Source of the DNA: Aurantiacibacter odishensis
Lineage (GTDB): Bacteria > Pseudomonadota > Alphaproteobacteria > Sphingomonadales > Sphingomonadaceae
Assembly: GCF_003605195.1 (NCBI RefSeq)
Contig: NZ_QYOS01000021.1
Coordinates: 124,001 to 188,000, forward strand
Reading direction: 5' to 3'
Length of the DNA stretch: 64,000 nucleotides
The position numbers and the translations under genes are program-made. Each line of letters starts with the position of its first letter. The stretch's first letter is position 1. Below, piece after piece: positions 35,317 to 44,338 of the stretch. The notes under the pieces are model-generated. The model did not search any database. It was not told the origin of the DNA and was given only the letters and a program-made list of their open reading frames with translations.

Positions 35317-36425
35317 CCACCACTGGCCGCCAGCTCATCTCCACGCTCAATTCCGACAACACCATGGTCCTGTCGCTGGAGCAAAAGACCTTTCCGGAGC
35401 CCAAGGGCAACCAGGTGCTGGTGAAGATGGAAGCAGCGCCCATCAACCCCTCCGACCTGTTCCTGATGACAACCGGGGTGGACTTCAAAAACGCCACGTT
35501 CGAGGCGGGCAAGGTCACGATGCCGATCGCCCCGCAAGTCGCGGCCGGACAGGCCGCGCGCATGGGCAAACCGCAGACCGTCGGTAACGAAGGCGCGGGC
35601 GAAGTGATCGCGGCAGGCGACGGCGAAATGGCGCAGAGCCTGCTGGGCCAGCGGGTTGCCTGCGTGCCGGGCAGCGCCTTCGGCGAATATGCCCTTGCCG
35701 ATGCCATGATGTGCCTGCCGCTGGGCGATCACTCTTCGGAAGACGGCGCAAGTTCCTTCGTCAATCCCATGACCGCGCTGGGTTTTGCCGAGACGGCAAA
35801 GCGCGAGGGGCACAAGGCAATCATCCATGCGGCTGCCGCCTCGAACCTTGGCCAGATGCTCAACCGCATTTGCCAGGAAGACGGCCTCGGCCTCGTCAAC
35901 ATCGTGCGCAAGGACGAGCAGGCGCAGCTCCTGAAGGATCAGGGCGCGGCGCACGTGGTGAACAGTTCGGACGATGATTTCGAGGCAAAGCTTGCCGAAG
36001 CGGTGGGCGCGACCGGGGCCTTCCTGGGCTTCGATCCCATCGGCGGCGGGCGCACCACCGACACCTGCCTGCGCGCGATGGAGCGCGTGGCGGCGAAGGA
36101 AATGACCGAATACAGCCGCTACGGCTCCAACAAGCCGAAGAAGATGTACATCTACGGCCGCCTGGAACTGGCGCCCACGGTGCTCACGCCGAGTTATGGC
36201 TTCGCCTGGACGGTATCGGGCTGGCTGCTGATGCCGTTCCTGGAAAGCTGCGACCTGCAGACCCTGATGGGCCTGCGCCAGCGCGTTAAGGACGGGCTGA
36301 AGACGACTTTCGCCAGCTCCTACAAGACCCGGGTCGACCTGGAGGGGATGCTGACCAAGGACGCAATGATGGATTACGCGCAGATGGCGACGGGCGAGAA
36401 ATACCTCGTCACGCCGCACGGCTGA
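35313..36425 (+). CDS. MDR-superfamily zinc-type alcohol dehydrogenase / quinone reductase-like protein
   Basis: 370 residues. Medium-chain dehydrogenase fold: an N-terminal GroES-like domain with [25 protein letters not shown], and a Rossmann domain with [17 protein letters not shown] in place of the usual GGVG loop. The zinc-ligand cysteines of alcohol dehydrogenases are absent, so a quinone or enoyl reductase role with NAD(P)H is more likely. The Rossmann glycine motif is atypical (AAASNLGQ). It is translationally coupled to truA, with no evident functional link. Confidence 0.78.
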   Translation: MTTTGRQLISTLNSDNTMVLSLEQKTFPEPKGNQVLVKMEAAPINPSDLFLMTTGVDFKNATFEAGKVTMPIAPQVAAGQAARMGKPQTVGNEGAGEVIAAGDGEMAQSLLGQRVACVPGSAFGEYALADAMMCLPLGDHSSEDGASSFVNPMTALGFAETAKREGHKAIIHAAAASNLGQMLNRICQEDGLGLVNIVRKDEQAQLLKDQGAAHVVNSSDDDFEAKLAEAVGATGAFLGFDPIGGGRTTDTCLRAMERVAAKEMTEYSRYGSNKPKKMYIYGRLELAPTVLTPSYGFAWTVSGWLLMPFLESCDLQTLMGLRQRVKDGLKTTFASSYKTRVDLEGMLTKDAMMDYAQMATGEKYLVTPHG

Positions 36426-36435
36426 GCCGAGCCCG

Positions 36436-38610
36436 CTACTGCTGCGCCGCTTCTTCCACCCGCCGCTCCAGCTCGCGCTGGGCGGCGGCTTCATCGATAT
36501 CCAGCGAAAACTCGCCGTCGCGGATACGCATTTCCAGCGGCACCCCCTCGATGTCGGTCGACAGCACCGCCTCTTCATCGTTGATGATCAGGCGGCGACC
36601 GTCGCCCAGCGGAATATCCTGCAAGTCCGGCACGTCCTGCGGCTGCACAGGGCCGCTGGGATCGGGTGACGGCGTGGGACGCGGCGGGGCGGCGCTGGCG
36701 CCAAGGGCGGCCTGCATGAAATCGCGCCATATGCGCGCGGGCAGTCCGCCGCCGGAAATGTTGCCGAGCGGCGAATTGTCGTCGTTGCCGATCCACACAC
36801 CCACCACCAGCCGGTTATCCCCCTCGCCCGCGTAGCCGACGAACAGCGCGTCGCGGTTGTCCTGCGTGGTGCCGGTCTTTCCGAAATTGGCGATAGAGAG
36901 CGTTGCGGCACGGCCCGTGCCCGAATTGATCGCGCCGCGCAGCATGTCCTCCATCTCGCGCCGGTCGCTCGACGACAGGTTACCGCGCCCGTCCAGCAGC
37001 CAGTCGAACCATCCACCTTCCCCGGCGGGAAAGGCGTGCGGTTCCACCGGGAAGCTGTTGGCGGCAACGCCCGCATAGGCGGCAGTAAGTTCCAGCAGGC
37101 TCATAGTGGAGGTGCCCAGCGCCATGCTCGGGTCGCCCTCCGGCAGGGGCGAGGTCACGCCCAGTTCGCGCGCGGTTTCGATCACGGCCTTGCTGCCCAC
37201 CTCGTTCAGCAGTCGCACAGCCGCCACGTTGGAGGACTGGGCGAAGGCTTCGCGCAGGGTGATGCTTTCCGAATAGCGGCCGCTGGCATTGCTCGGCCGG
37301 TAGCTGCCTTCGGTGAAGGGCTGATTCGAAATCCGGTCGTCCGGGCTCCAGCCGTTACGCAGCGCGGCGAGGTAGACGAACAGCTTGAAGGTGGAGCCGG
37401 GCTGGCGGCGCGCCTGCGTGGCGCGGTTGAAGGGGCTTTGCGAGTAATCCTTGCCGCCCACCATCGCGACCACCTCGCCATTTGGCCGCATCGCCACCAG
37501 CGCCACCTGCGCCCCGCCCAGCGGCGCGCGCTGGATCACGCGATTGGCGGCCGCCTGTAGCTGGCTGTCCAGCGTGGTGGTGATGGTCTGGCGCGAGTAA
37601 CTCATCTCGCTATCGGCACGCGCGGCGGGCAGCGCCCAGTCCGCGAAATAGGTGCCGGTGGGCAGGTCGTTGCTGGTGCGCACGTCGGTTTGCGGCACGG
37701 CCATCGCATCGGCCTCGGCCTGCGTGATGTAACCTGCGGCCACCATCGCGCCTTTGACGAGGTTGTAGCGCTGCGCCGCAAGGTCCGGATTGCGCGTGGG
37801 GGCAAGGCGGCTGGGCGCTTGCAGCAGCCCGGCCAGCATCGCCGCCTGTTCGGGGCGCAGGTTCTCGGGCTGGCGGTAGAAATAGTGCAGCGATGCAGCG
37901 CGCAGGCCGTACATGTTGTCGCCGAAATAGGCGTTGGAAAGGTAGCGTTCGAGAATCTCGTCCTTCGTCAGCCATGCCTCCAGCCAGAAGGCGATCAGCG
38001 CCTCGCGCGCCTTGCGCGTCAGGGTCTGCTCTGGCGTGAGGAAGGTGAACTTGGCAAGCTGCTGGGTGATGGTGGAGCCGCCGCCCACCCCGGTAAACAG
38101 CGCCCGCGCCACGCCGCGCGGGTCGACGCCCCAGTGTCCGTAGAACCGCCTGTCTTCGATCGCGAGGAACGGCTGCGTCACGTGGGCTGGCAGTTCGGAA
38201 ACCTGCACGGGCTCGTCCACCACGGCCCCGTTGCGCGCGATGGGTGTGCCGTCGGCGGCCAGCAGAGTGATCTGCGGCGGAGCAATCGGCTCCAGGCTCT
38301 TTGAAAGCGGCGCAGTGACGGCCAGCCAGGCGACCAGAAGAATGAATATGCCTATGAGCGCCGCGACGATGCGGCTGCCCCACCAAAGCTTTCCGCGCCC
38401 CCTCGCCCTTTCGGGCAGGAAGCGACGCCAGCCGCTGCGATACCGTTCGCGGTCGTAATAGCGGGGCGGCGCGGCGCGCGGGCCGAAGTCATCGTCGTCT
38501 AGATCGGACAGCGGCGTCCACGGCGCAGACTCGAGCGCGAGGTCGCGCTCGGTCCAGCGAGCGTAGTCGGGCTTTCGCCGCCTGAAGGGATTGCGCCACA
38601 TCCGAGTCAC
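36436..38610 (-). CDS. bifunctional penicillin-binding protein (PBP1 class A)
   Basis: 724 residues from a GTG; an ATG nine bases later is possible. A 75-residue basic cytoplasmic tail precedes the membrane helix (81-100). The GT51 glycosyltransferase has catalytic E152 in AIEDRRFYGHWGVDPRG and GGSTITQQLAKF. The transpeptidase has SxxK at S405-K408 (GSTFK), SSN at 458-460 and KTG at 577-579. It polymerises and crosslinks peptidoglycan. The acidic C-terminus after 690 lacks a further domain. An AT-rich inverted repeat lies directly upstream. Confidence 0.9.
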   Translation of the reverse strand: MTRMWRNPFRRRKPDYARWTERDLALESAPWTPLSDLDDDDFGPRAAPPRYYDRERYRSGWRRFLPERARGRGKLWWGSRIVAALIGIFILLVAWLAVTAPLSKSLEPIAPPQITLLAADGTPIARNGAVVDEPVQVSELPAHVTQPFLAIEDRRFYGHWGVDPRGVARALFTGVGGGSTITQQLAKFTFLTPEQTLTRKAREALIAFWLEAWLTKDEILERYLSNAYFGDNMYGLRAASLHYFYRQPENLRPEQAAMLAGLLQAPSRLAPTRNPDLAAQRYNLVKGAMVAAGYITQAEADAMAVPQTDVRTSNDLPTGTYFADWALPAARADSEMSYSRQTITTTLDSQLQAAANRVIQRAPLGGAQVALVAMRPNGEVVAMVGGKDYSQSPFNRATQARRQPGSTFKLFVYLAALRNGWSPDDRISNQPFTEGSYRPSNASGRYSESITLREAFAQSSNVAAVRLLNEVGSKAVIETARELGVTSPLPEGDPSMALGTSTMSLLELTAAYAGVAANSFPVEPHAFPAGEGGWFDWLLDGRGNLSSSDRREMEDMLRGAINSGTGRAATLSIANFGKTGTTQDNRDALFVGYAGEGDNRLVVGVWIGNDDNSPLGNISGGGLPARIWRDFMQAALGASAAPPRPTPSPDPSGPVQPQDVPDLQDIPLGDGRRLIINDEEAVLSTDIEGVPLEMRIRDGEFSLDIDEAAAQRELERRVEEAAQQ

Positions 38611-38614
38611 AATG

Positions 38615-38636
38615 GTGTATTAACAGAACAATACAC
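38615..38636. promoter_or_regulatory. AT-rich inverted repeat upstream of the PBP gene
   Basis: GTGTATT (38615-38621) and AATACAC (38630-38636) with an 8-nt centre, 4 bp before the GTG of the PBP gene. It is conspicuous in this GC-rich window. It could be an operator or a leader hairpin that covers the initiation region; no T-run supports a terminator. Confidence 0.4.
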
Positions 38637-38675
38637 GTTATGCGAGGGTGGAGATGAAACTGCGATGAAGCAGCC

Positions 38676-40286
38676 TTACTCTTCCCCCGCGATCCTTCCC
38701 CCGAACGTCTCGCCGAAGAAATCGCCGGGCTGCCAAGCCGGCGTCTCCTCCATGTTGGCGACGTTGCGGGCGATGGCGTGGTTCACCGCCACGAACCGTT
38801 CGAGAGCGGCAAAGTCGATCAGGCTCACCTCGTCCGAAGGCTTGTGATAGTGGTTGTCGAACACCACGCCCTGCGCGTCCTCCCCACCATTGGCGAAACC
38901 AAGGTCGAGATAGACTGCGGGCACACCCTGCCGCACGTAGGAATACTGGTCCGAGCGGGTGAAGAAGCCCTGCTCGGGCTGCGGATCGGGGCTGAGCGTC
39001 AGACCATGGGCTTCGGTTGCCGCGACCACATGCGGGTAGAGGTTGGAGCGTTCCGCGCCGAAGGCCACCACGTCGGCAAAATCGTAGGTGATGACCGGCA
39101 TGTCCAGATTGACGTTCGCCACCACCTGCTCTGCGGGAACGGTGGGATGGGCAGCGTTGTAGCTGGAGCCGAGCAGGCCCTTCTCCTCCGCTGTCAGAGC
39201 GATCACCAGCACCGGGCGGCGCGGCGGCTCCTCGCCCAGCAGGCGGGCAACCTCGATCATGCTGGCAACCCCCACGGCATTGTCGAGCGCGCCGTTGTAG
39301 ATTTCGTCGTCGCCTTCTTCCTCGGTCGGCTGGATGCCCACGTGGTCGAGGTGCGCGGTCAGGACGACGTATTCGTCCGCAACCGTGGGGTCGTTTCCGG
39401 GAAGCATTCCGATCACGTTGGGCGTGTCGATCTCCTCGAAGGTGCTGGCGAATTCGATGGTCACGTCGCGGCCAAGGGCGAAGCTGGGAAGGCGCGCTTC
39501 GGGCGTGGCTTCGGCGGCGGCGAGATCGTCGTAATCGAACGCCAGGCCTTCCAGCAGTTGCCGCGAGACTTCCGGCGAGAGCGAGCCCGAGGCAAGGATA
39601 CCCGGACCGCTGGAATAGGCCACACCATCCGGCCCCACCCAGGTCATCGAACTGCCGTGGCTGGAGATATCGACAAGGCGATCCCAGTCGTAGATCTGCC
39701 CCAGCTTGGGCGTATGCATCAGCAGCACGCCGATGGCACCGCGATCAGAAAGGCGCTGGTTCAGGGTGGAGCGCAGATGGGCGTTCTCTTCCGTGTTCAG
39801 ACCTGCCGGGCCGCCATAGGTGCGGATGGCCACTGCCCCTTCGAGGTCCACCCCGGCAAAATCGTCCCGCCCCTCAATGTCGAGGCCGTAGCCGATGAAC
39901 ACCAGCGGCGCGGTGATCGTGCCGCTTTCCTGCTGGGCCGTACCGGAAACGATGTAGTCCTCGAACACCTCCAGCTCGCCCAGCCCTTCGATGGCAATGG
40001 TGTTTCCCACCTCCGCGCGCGTATAGCGGCGCATCGGCACGGACTGGAAATAGGTGCCGTTTTCGCCCGCAGGCTCCAGACCCATCGCAGCAAAGCGACC
40101 GGCAACGTAGCCCGCCGCCCGCTCGTGCCCGCGCGTGCCGGCCTCGCGTCCTTCCATGTCGTCGGCGGACAGGATCGTGGTGTCCCGCTCCAGCGCCTCG
40201 CGGTCGACGGTTTCGGCAGCGGCGGCGAGGGAGATCGCAAGCGAGGCGGCAATAGCCAGCCCGCCAGCGGAAAGTCGGTTTATCAA
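38676..40286 (-). CDS. secreted M28-family zinc peptidase
   Basis: 536 residues. Signal peptide at 1-23 (ending AAA-E). A PA-like insert covers about 120-270. The M28 metal-binding pattern is visible: VVLTAHLDHVGI (first His-x-Asp), GALDNAVGVASMIEVARLL (bridging Asp), ALTAEEKGLLGS (Glu pair) and NLDMPVITYDF (Asp). Aminopeptidase or carboxypeptidase activity outside the cytoplasm is expected. It is between cobS and the PBP gene, all on the minus strand. Confidence 0.9.
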   Translation of the reverse strand: MINRLSAGGLAIAASLAISLAAAAETVDREALERDTTILSADDMEGREAGTRGHERAAGYVAGRFAAMGLEPAGENGTYFQSVPMRRYTRAEVGNTIAIEGLGELEVFEDYIVSGTAQQESGTITAPLVFIGYGLDIEGRDDFAGVDLEGAVAIRTYGGPAGLNTEENAHLRSTLNQRLSDRGAIGVLLMHTPKLGQIYDWDRLVDISSHGSSMTWVGPDGVAYSSGPGILASGSLSPEVSRQLLEGLAFDYDDLAAAEATPEARLPSFALGRDVTIEFASTFEEIDTPNVIGMLPGNDPTVADEYVVLTAHLDHVGIQPTEEEGDDEIYNGALDNAVGVASMIEVARLLGEEPPRRPVLVIALTAEEKGLLGSSYNAAHPTVPAEQVVANVNLDMPVITYDFADVVAFGAERSNLYPHVVAATEAHGLTLSPDPQPEQGFFTRSDQYSYVRQGVPAVYLDLGFANGGEDAQGVVFDNHYHKPSDEVSLIDFAALERFVAVNHAIARNVANMEETPAWQPGDFFGETFGGRIAGEE

Positions 40287-40379
40287 GCAGAAAGTCCCCG
40301 TTTCAGGTGAAAGCGCCTTGCTACCGCCGTGCGCGTGGCTGGCAAGTGAACAATCGACGAAACGCGAACAGCCGTGGAT

Positions 40380-41363
40380 TTACGCCTTGCCGACAACGCT
40401 TTCGGGCAAGTCCTCGCCCATCACGCGCTGATAGTATTCCGCCACCAGCATCCGCTCCGCCTCGTCACACTTGTTGAGGAAGCTGAGACGGAACGCGTAG
40501 CCCGCGTTGCCGAAGATCTCGGTGTTCTGCGCCCAGGTGATGACGGTACGCGGGCTCATCACGGTGGAGATATCGCCGTTCATGAAGCCCTGCCGCGTCA
40601 GATCCGCCACGCGGATCATGTCGGCCACCATCTTCTCGTCCAGCTTCGTCTTGGCGCCCACGATGGCGCGTTCGGTCTCGGCGGGCAGGTAGTTCAGGCC
40701 GACGACGATGTTCCAGCGGTCCATCTGGCCCTGGTTGATCGCCTGCGTGCCGTGATACATGCCGCTGGTATCGCCCAGGCCCACGGTGTTGGCCGTGGCG
40801 AACAGGCGGAAGAACGGGTTCGGGCGGATCACGCGGTTCTGGTCCAGCAGGGTCAGCTTGCCCTGCTGTTCCAGCACGCGCTGGATCACGAACATCACGT
40901 CCGGACGGCCCGCGTCGTATTCGTCGAACACCAGGGCGACCGGGTGCTGCAACGCCCACGGCAGCAGACCCTCGCGGAATTCCGTCACCTGCAAGCCGTC
41001 GCGCAGCACGATGGCATCGCGCCCGACAAGGTCGATGCGGCTGATGTGCGCGTCGAGGTTGATGCGGATCAGCGGCCATTTCAGGCGCGCGGCAACCTGT
41101 TCGATATGGGTCGACTTGCCGGTGCCGTGATAACCCTGGATCATCACGCGGCGATTGTGAGCAAAGCCCGCCAAGATCGCCAGCGTGGTGTCCGGATCGA
41201 ACACGTAGCTGTCGTCGATATCGGGCACGCGGTCGTCCCGGACGGTGAAGGCCGGGACCTTCATGTCGACATCGATACCGAAGGTTTCGCGAACGTCGAC
41301 TTCGATGTCCGGCGCTTCCATTTCGGTGGTGCCGGTCTCGTGGGGATTGATAAGCTTGGTCAT
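40380..41363 (-). CDS. cobS: cobaltochelatase subunit CobS-like AAA+ ATPase
   Basis: 327 residues. Walker [10 protein letters not shown] (77-85), Walker [12 protein letters not shown] (142-152), and [13 protein letters not shown] sensor region fit CobS, the ATPase of the aerobic cobaltochelatase (CobN-CobS-CobT) in vitamin B12 synthesis. In many alphaproteobacteria the order is bolA, J-domain gene, cobS, cobT. Here the J-domain and bolA genes lie 2-3 kb upstream with three plus-strand genes in between, and cobT is not in the window, so the B12 role is probable but not shown by context. Confidence 0.88.
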   Translation of the reverse strand: MTKLINPHETGTTEMEAPDIEVDVRETFGIDVDMKVPAFTVRDDRVPDIDDSYVFDPDTTLAILAGFAHNRRVMIQGYHGTGKSTHIEQVAARLKWPLIRINLDAHISRIDLVGRDAIVLRDGLQVTEFREGLLPWALQHPVALVFDEYDAGRPDVMFVIQRVLEQQGKLTLLDQNRVIRPNPFFRLFATANTVGLGDTSGMYHGTQAINQGQMDRWNIVVGLNYLPAETERAIVGAKTKLDEKMVADMIRVADLTRQGFMNGDISTVMSPRTVITWAQNTEIFGNAGYAFRLSFLNKCDEAERMLVAEYYQRVMGEDLPESVVGKA

Positions 41364-41501
41364 GTCGCGTGCTGCCTATACGCGTGGCCCTTCGCCTGCA
41401 ACACAGATGTGCGGCGATACGGGCCAAGGTCTGCACGCGCTGTCTTGACCGTTTCACACAAAAGGCAGAGCGTGGCGCCACTACGGGGAAGGAGAGTGCC
41501 G

Positions 41502-41858
41502 ATGTATGTGCAGGGTTTCCTGATCGCCGTGCCCGAAGGCAACAAGGACGCCTACCGCGACCTTGCCGCGCGCGCTGCGGAAAAGTTCGCCGAATACGGT
41601 GTCACCGAAATCATGGAGGCATGGGAGGAAGATGTTTCCGATGGAAAGGTGACGGACTTTCGCAAGGCCACGCAGGCCGAGGACGGGGAACGGATCGTGT
41701 TCTCCTGGATGATCTGGCCCGACAAGCAGACCTGCGATGCCGCGCACCAGAAGATGCAGGACGACGAGTTCTGGACGCAGGGCATGGAGATGCCGTTCGA
41801 CGGGATGCGCATGATCTGGGGCGGTTTCTCTCCGCTTTTCACCATGGGCCGGGATTGA
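41502..41858 (+). CDS. DUF1428 family protein
   Basis: 118 residues from the ATG behind GGGGAAGGAGAG. MYVQGFLIAVPEGNKDAYRDL, WEEDVSDGKVTDFRKA and the final FDGMRMIWGGFSPL are characteristic of DUF1428, a ferredoxin-like alpha/beta barrel dimer family (YbaA-like) of unknown activity. It starts a co-directional three-gene block with GST and an MpaB-like gene. Confidence 0.85.
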   Translation: MYVQGFLIAVPEGNKDAYRDLAARAAEKFAEYGVTEIMEAWEEDVSDGKVTDFRKATQAEDGERIVFSWMIWPDKQTCDAAHQKMQDDEFWTQGMEMPFDGMRMIWGGFSPLFTMGRD

Positions 41859-41915
41859 CGGCATCGATCTCGTTCGTCAAATGTTCTCGCCCGAATCACC
41901 GGGACGGAGGCAACG

Positions 41916-42518
41916 ATGAGCTACACCCTCTTCTTCAACCCGATGAGCCGTGCGCTGATCGTGCAGTGGGCCTTTGCCGAAGCGGGGGTGGAGCCGGAGC
42001 TCGCCCTGGTTGAGTGGGAGAACAAGCCCGCTGCACTGCTCGAGGCGAACCCGATGGGCAAGATACCCACCATCGTTCACCACCATGAGACCGGCGAAAA
42101 GGTGGTGAGCGAAGGCGCGGCCATCTGCCACTACCTTGCCGAGATGGAAGCGCCCGACCTGCTGCCGCGCGACGAGGAAAAGGCAGCTTATTTCCGCTGG
42201 CTGTTCTTCGCCGCTGGTCCGATGGAAGCCGCCATCACCAACCGCGCGATGGGGTGGGAGCCGAAGGATGCGAAGCAGGAGATGACATCCGGCTTCGGCA
42301 GCTTCGACCGTGTGGTGGATGCGCTGGACACATGGTTCCAGAGCCATGACTTCACCTGCGGAGATCGTTTCACCATGGCTGACGTCTATGTCGGCAGCCA
42401 GGTCGACTGGGGCCTCAACTTCGGCACCCTTACGGACCGGCCCTCTTTCCGCGCCTACCAGTCGCGGTTGCAGGCGCGCGATGGCTACAAGGCGACGCTC
42501 GGCAGTCTGGGCAGCTAG
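41916..42518 (+). CDS. glutathione S-transferase family protein
   Basis: 200 residues. Thioredoxin-like N-terminal domain with SRALIVQWAFAEAG, ANPMGKIPTIV (cis-proline) and VSEGAAICHYLAE (the E-S/G glutathione contact, here EG), then an all-helical domain ending with FTMADVYVGSQVDWGL. The catalytic residue near position 10 would be Ser11. It is in the beta-like bacterial GST group; substrate unknown. Confidence 0.87.
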   Translation: MSYTLFFNPMSRALIVQWAFAEAGVEPELALVEWENKPAALLEANPMGKIPTIVHHHETGEKVVSEGAAICHYLAEMEAPDLLPRDEEKAAYFRWLFFAAGPMEAAITNRAMGWEPKDAKQEMTSGFGSFDRVVDALDTWFQSHDFTCGDRFTMADVYVGSQVDWGLNFGTLTDRPSFRAYQSRLQARDGYKATLGSLGS

Positions 42519-42557
42519 GCCCTCGCATTTCCCCGCGCCCTGCCCCACATTGGCGGG

Positions 42558-43418
42558 ATGACGCGTCCGGATCCAATCGAATTTGCACGGTTGAAGCTGG
42601 TGCAAGGCGTGCGCGCGGCTTTCAACGATACGGCAAGGGGCGAAACCCCGGTGCCTCCTTCGGACGACGCATTGTTCGAAAAGGATTCGCCGATCCGCAT
42701 GGTCCACGCCGACGTGGTGAGCATGATGGTGGGCGGCATGGCGGCGCTGTTGTTGCAGATGCTCCACCCCCACGCCTTGCGCGGCGTGCTGGATTTCTCC
42801 AACTTTCGCGCCGACATGCACGGCCGCCTGCGTCGCACCGCGCGCTTCATCGCCGTCACCACCTACGGCCACCGAGACGATGCCCATGCGGCGATTGCGC
42901 GGGTGAACGCCATTCACGCCAAGGTGCAAGGCACGCTGCCCGACGGAACGCCTTACTCCGCCACAAATCCGCGCACGCTCGCGTGGGTCCACGTCACCGA
43001 GTCGCTGATGTTCCTCGAAGCCTGGCTCACCCACGTGCGACCGGACATGCCGATGGCAGAACAGGACGAATACTTTCGCCAGTTCGCCGTCATCGCCCGC
43101 CGTCTGGGTGCGGACCCGGTGCCCGAAACGAAGGTAGAGGCGCAGGCGATCTTCCGCGAGATGCGCGGGGACCTGCGCACATCGCCCGAAGCGCGCGAGG
43201 TGGCACAACTGATCGTGAACAAGCGGATCGAGGGCGCGACCGGCGCGGTGCAACCGTTCCTCGCGAACGCGGCGGTGGACCTTGTGCCGCCGTTCGCCCG
43301 CACAATGCTGGCGCTGGATCGTCCCGGCTGGCAAGCAACGCCGTCGAAGCTCGTGACAAATGCGCTGGGCGGCACCCTGCGCTGGGCCTTCCGGCAGAAG
43401 CCCGGCGGCTCGCCCTAG
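42558..43418 (+). CDS. MpaB-like oxygenase family protein (DUF2236)
   Basis: 286 residues. The DUF2236/MpaB pattern is clear: LLLQMLHPHALRGVLDFS, then RTARFIAVTTYG and WVHVTESLMFLEAW, which include the conserved histidines proposed to bind heme or iron (family knowledge from rubber oxygenase Lcp and mycophenolic acid MpaB'). No membrane helix or signal is obvious. Its stop overlaps the convergent J-domain gene end by 4 bp. Confidence 0.82.
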   Translation: MTRPDPIEFARLKLVQGVRAAFNDTARGETPVPPSDDALFEKDSPIRMVHADVVSMMVGGMAALLLQMLHPHALRGVLDFSNFRADMHGRLRRTARFIAVTTYGHRDDAHAAIARVNAIHAKVQGTLPDGTPYSATNPRTLAWVHVTESLMFLEAWLTHVRPDMPMAEQDEYFRQFAVIARRLGADPVPETKVEAQAIFREMRGDLRTSPEAREVAQLIVNKRIEGATGAVQPFLANAAVDLVPPFARTMLALDRPGWQATPSKLVTNALGGTLRWAFRQKPGGSP

Positions 43419-44005
43419 CCGAATGCCTCCGCGCGGCGGAGAAGCTGGTAGGCCTCCACCACCCGCTGCAGGCGGTTCTCGTAGGCCCGGTCCCCGCCGT
43501 TGCGATCGGGGTGATAGCGGCGCACCAGTTCGGAATAGCGTCGCCGCAATTCCGGGCGGTCGGCCTTCGGGCCGAGGCCCATGACGTTCAGCGCCTCGCG
43601 CTCCTTCGGGGTGAAGCGGCTGTGCTCGGCATAGGTGCGCCCCTGCGCCGCCTTGCGGATATCCGCCGCACGTGCGCCGATGGCGTCCAGCGGATCGTGG
43701 AAGTCCGCCCAGCGCGGCATTCCGTCCATTCCCGCCGTCGGCCTGAACGCAGGGCTCTCGCTGTTCCACCCGGCACCCGGAGCCTGCGCAGCATAGATCT
43801 CGTCCGCGTTCATGCCTTCGAACCAGTCGTAGCCCGCGTTGAATTCGCGCACGTGTTCCAGGCAGAACCAGCGCCATTCGCCCGGCCCGTCGAAAGAGTT
43901 GCCGCGCGTGCCAGGTGCGCGGAATTCGCCCGGTTCGCGGCAGGTGGGGTGCTCGCACACTCTCCCTTCGCTCTCGTAGCGGCCGTGGAATCGCTGGTTA
44001 CGCAT
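43415..44005 (-). CDS. J-domain protein with an N-terminal cysteine-rich segment
   Basis: 196 residues from the ATG at 44005. The J domain is at the C-terminus, with the HPD motif at 165-167 (VRRYHPDRNGGD). The N-terminal part has C17, C22 and C48 (CEHPTC, WFCLEH), possibly a metal site. The family is typical of alphaproteobacteria and normally sits between bolA and cobS. It would stimulate a DnaK-type chaperone; a role in metal-centre or chelatase assembly is inference from gene order. Divergent from bolA, 54 bp apart. Confidence 0.85.
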   Translation of the reverse strand: MRNQRFHGRYESEGRVCEHPTCREPGEFRAPGTRGNSFDGPGEWRWFCLEHVREFNAGYDWFEGMNADEIYAAQAPGAGWNSESPAFRPTAGMDGMPRWADFHDPLDAIGARAADIRKAAQGRTYAEHSRFTPKEREALNVMGLGPKADRPELRRRYSELVRRYHPDRNGGDRAYENRLQRVVEAYQLLRRAEAFG

Positions 44006-44044
44006 GAACGCCCCTTGATGGGGATTGCACCGCGCGATTGGAAC

Positions 44045-44056
44045 CCCCAATTGGGG
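44045..44056. promoter_or_regulatory. 12-bp perfect palindrome at the bolA start
   Basis: CCCCAATTGGGG ends 3 nt before the bolA ATG and supplies the only purine-rich stretch (GGGG) that could be its ribosome binding site. It sits in the 54-bp gap between divergent bolA and the J-domain gene, so it could be an operator for both. Confidence 0.35.
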
Positions 44057-44059
44057 CGC

Positions 44060-44338
44060 ATGAGCGGACCTGTTGCACAAGAAATCGAAATGCTGCTGCG
44101 CGGCGCCCTTGCCCCCACGCGGCTGGAAGTCATCAACGATAGCGCGAAGCATTATGGCCATGCCGGGGACGACGGCAGCGGCGAATCGCACTTTACCGTG
44201 ATCGTCGAAAGCCCGCACTTCGAAGGGAAGAACCGCCTTGCCCGGCAGCGCATGGTGCTGGGCGCGCTGGGCGACATTCCGGGCGAACGCGTCCATGCCT
44301 TTGCCATGAAGTGCTATGCCCCCGGAGAAGCGTCTTGA
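44060..44338 (+). CDS. bolA: BolA family protein
   Basis: 92 residues. LEVINDSAKHYGH, then SHFTVIVESPHFEGKNRLARQR carries the class II KH-like BolA fold and the invariant RLARQRMV helix. BolA proteins bind monothiol glutaredoxins and a [2Fe-2S] cluster through a conserved histidine. The stop overlaps a TTG start of the following GST-fold gene (TTGA), so the two are coupled. Confidence 0.92.
   Translation: MSGPVAQEIEMLLRGALAPTRLEVINDSAKHYGHAGDDGSGESHFTVIVESPHFEGKNRLARQRMVLGALGDIPGERVHAFAMKCYAPGEAS

Noticed and set aside
41877-43958. 693-codon minus-strand open frame over the GST and MpaB-like genes
   Set aside because: It crosses two well-supported plus-strand genes and has no recognisable motifs in its translation.
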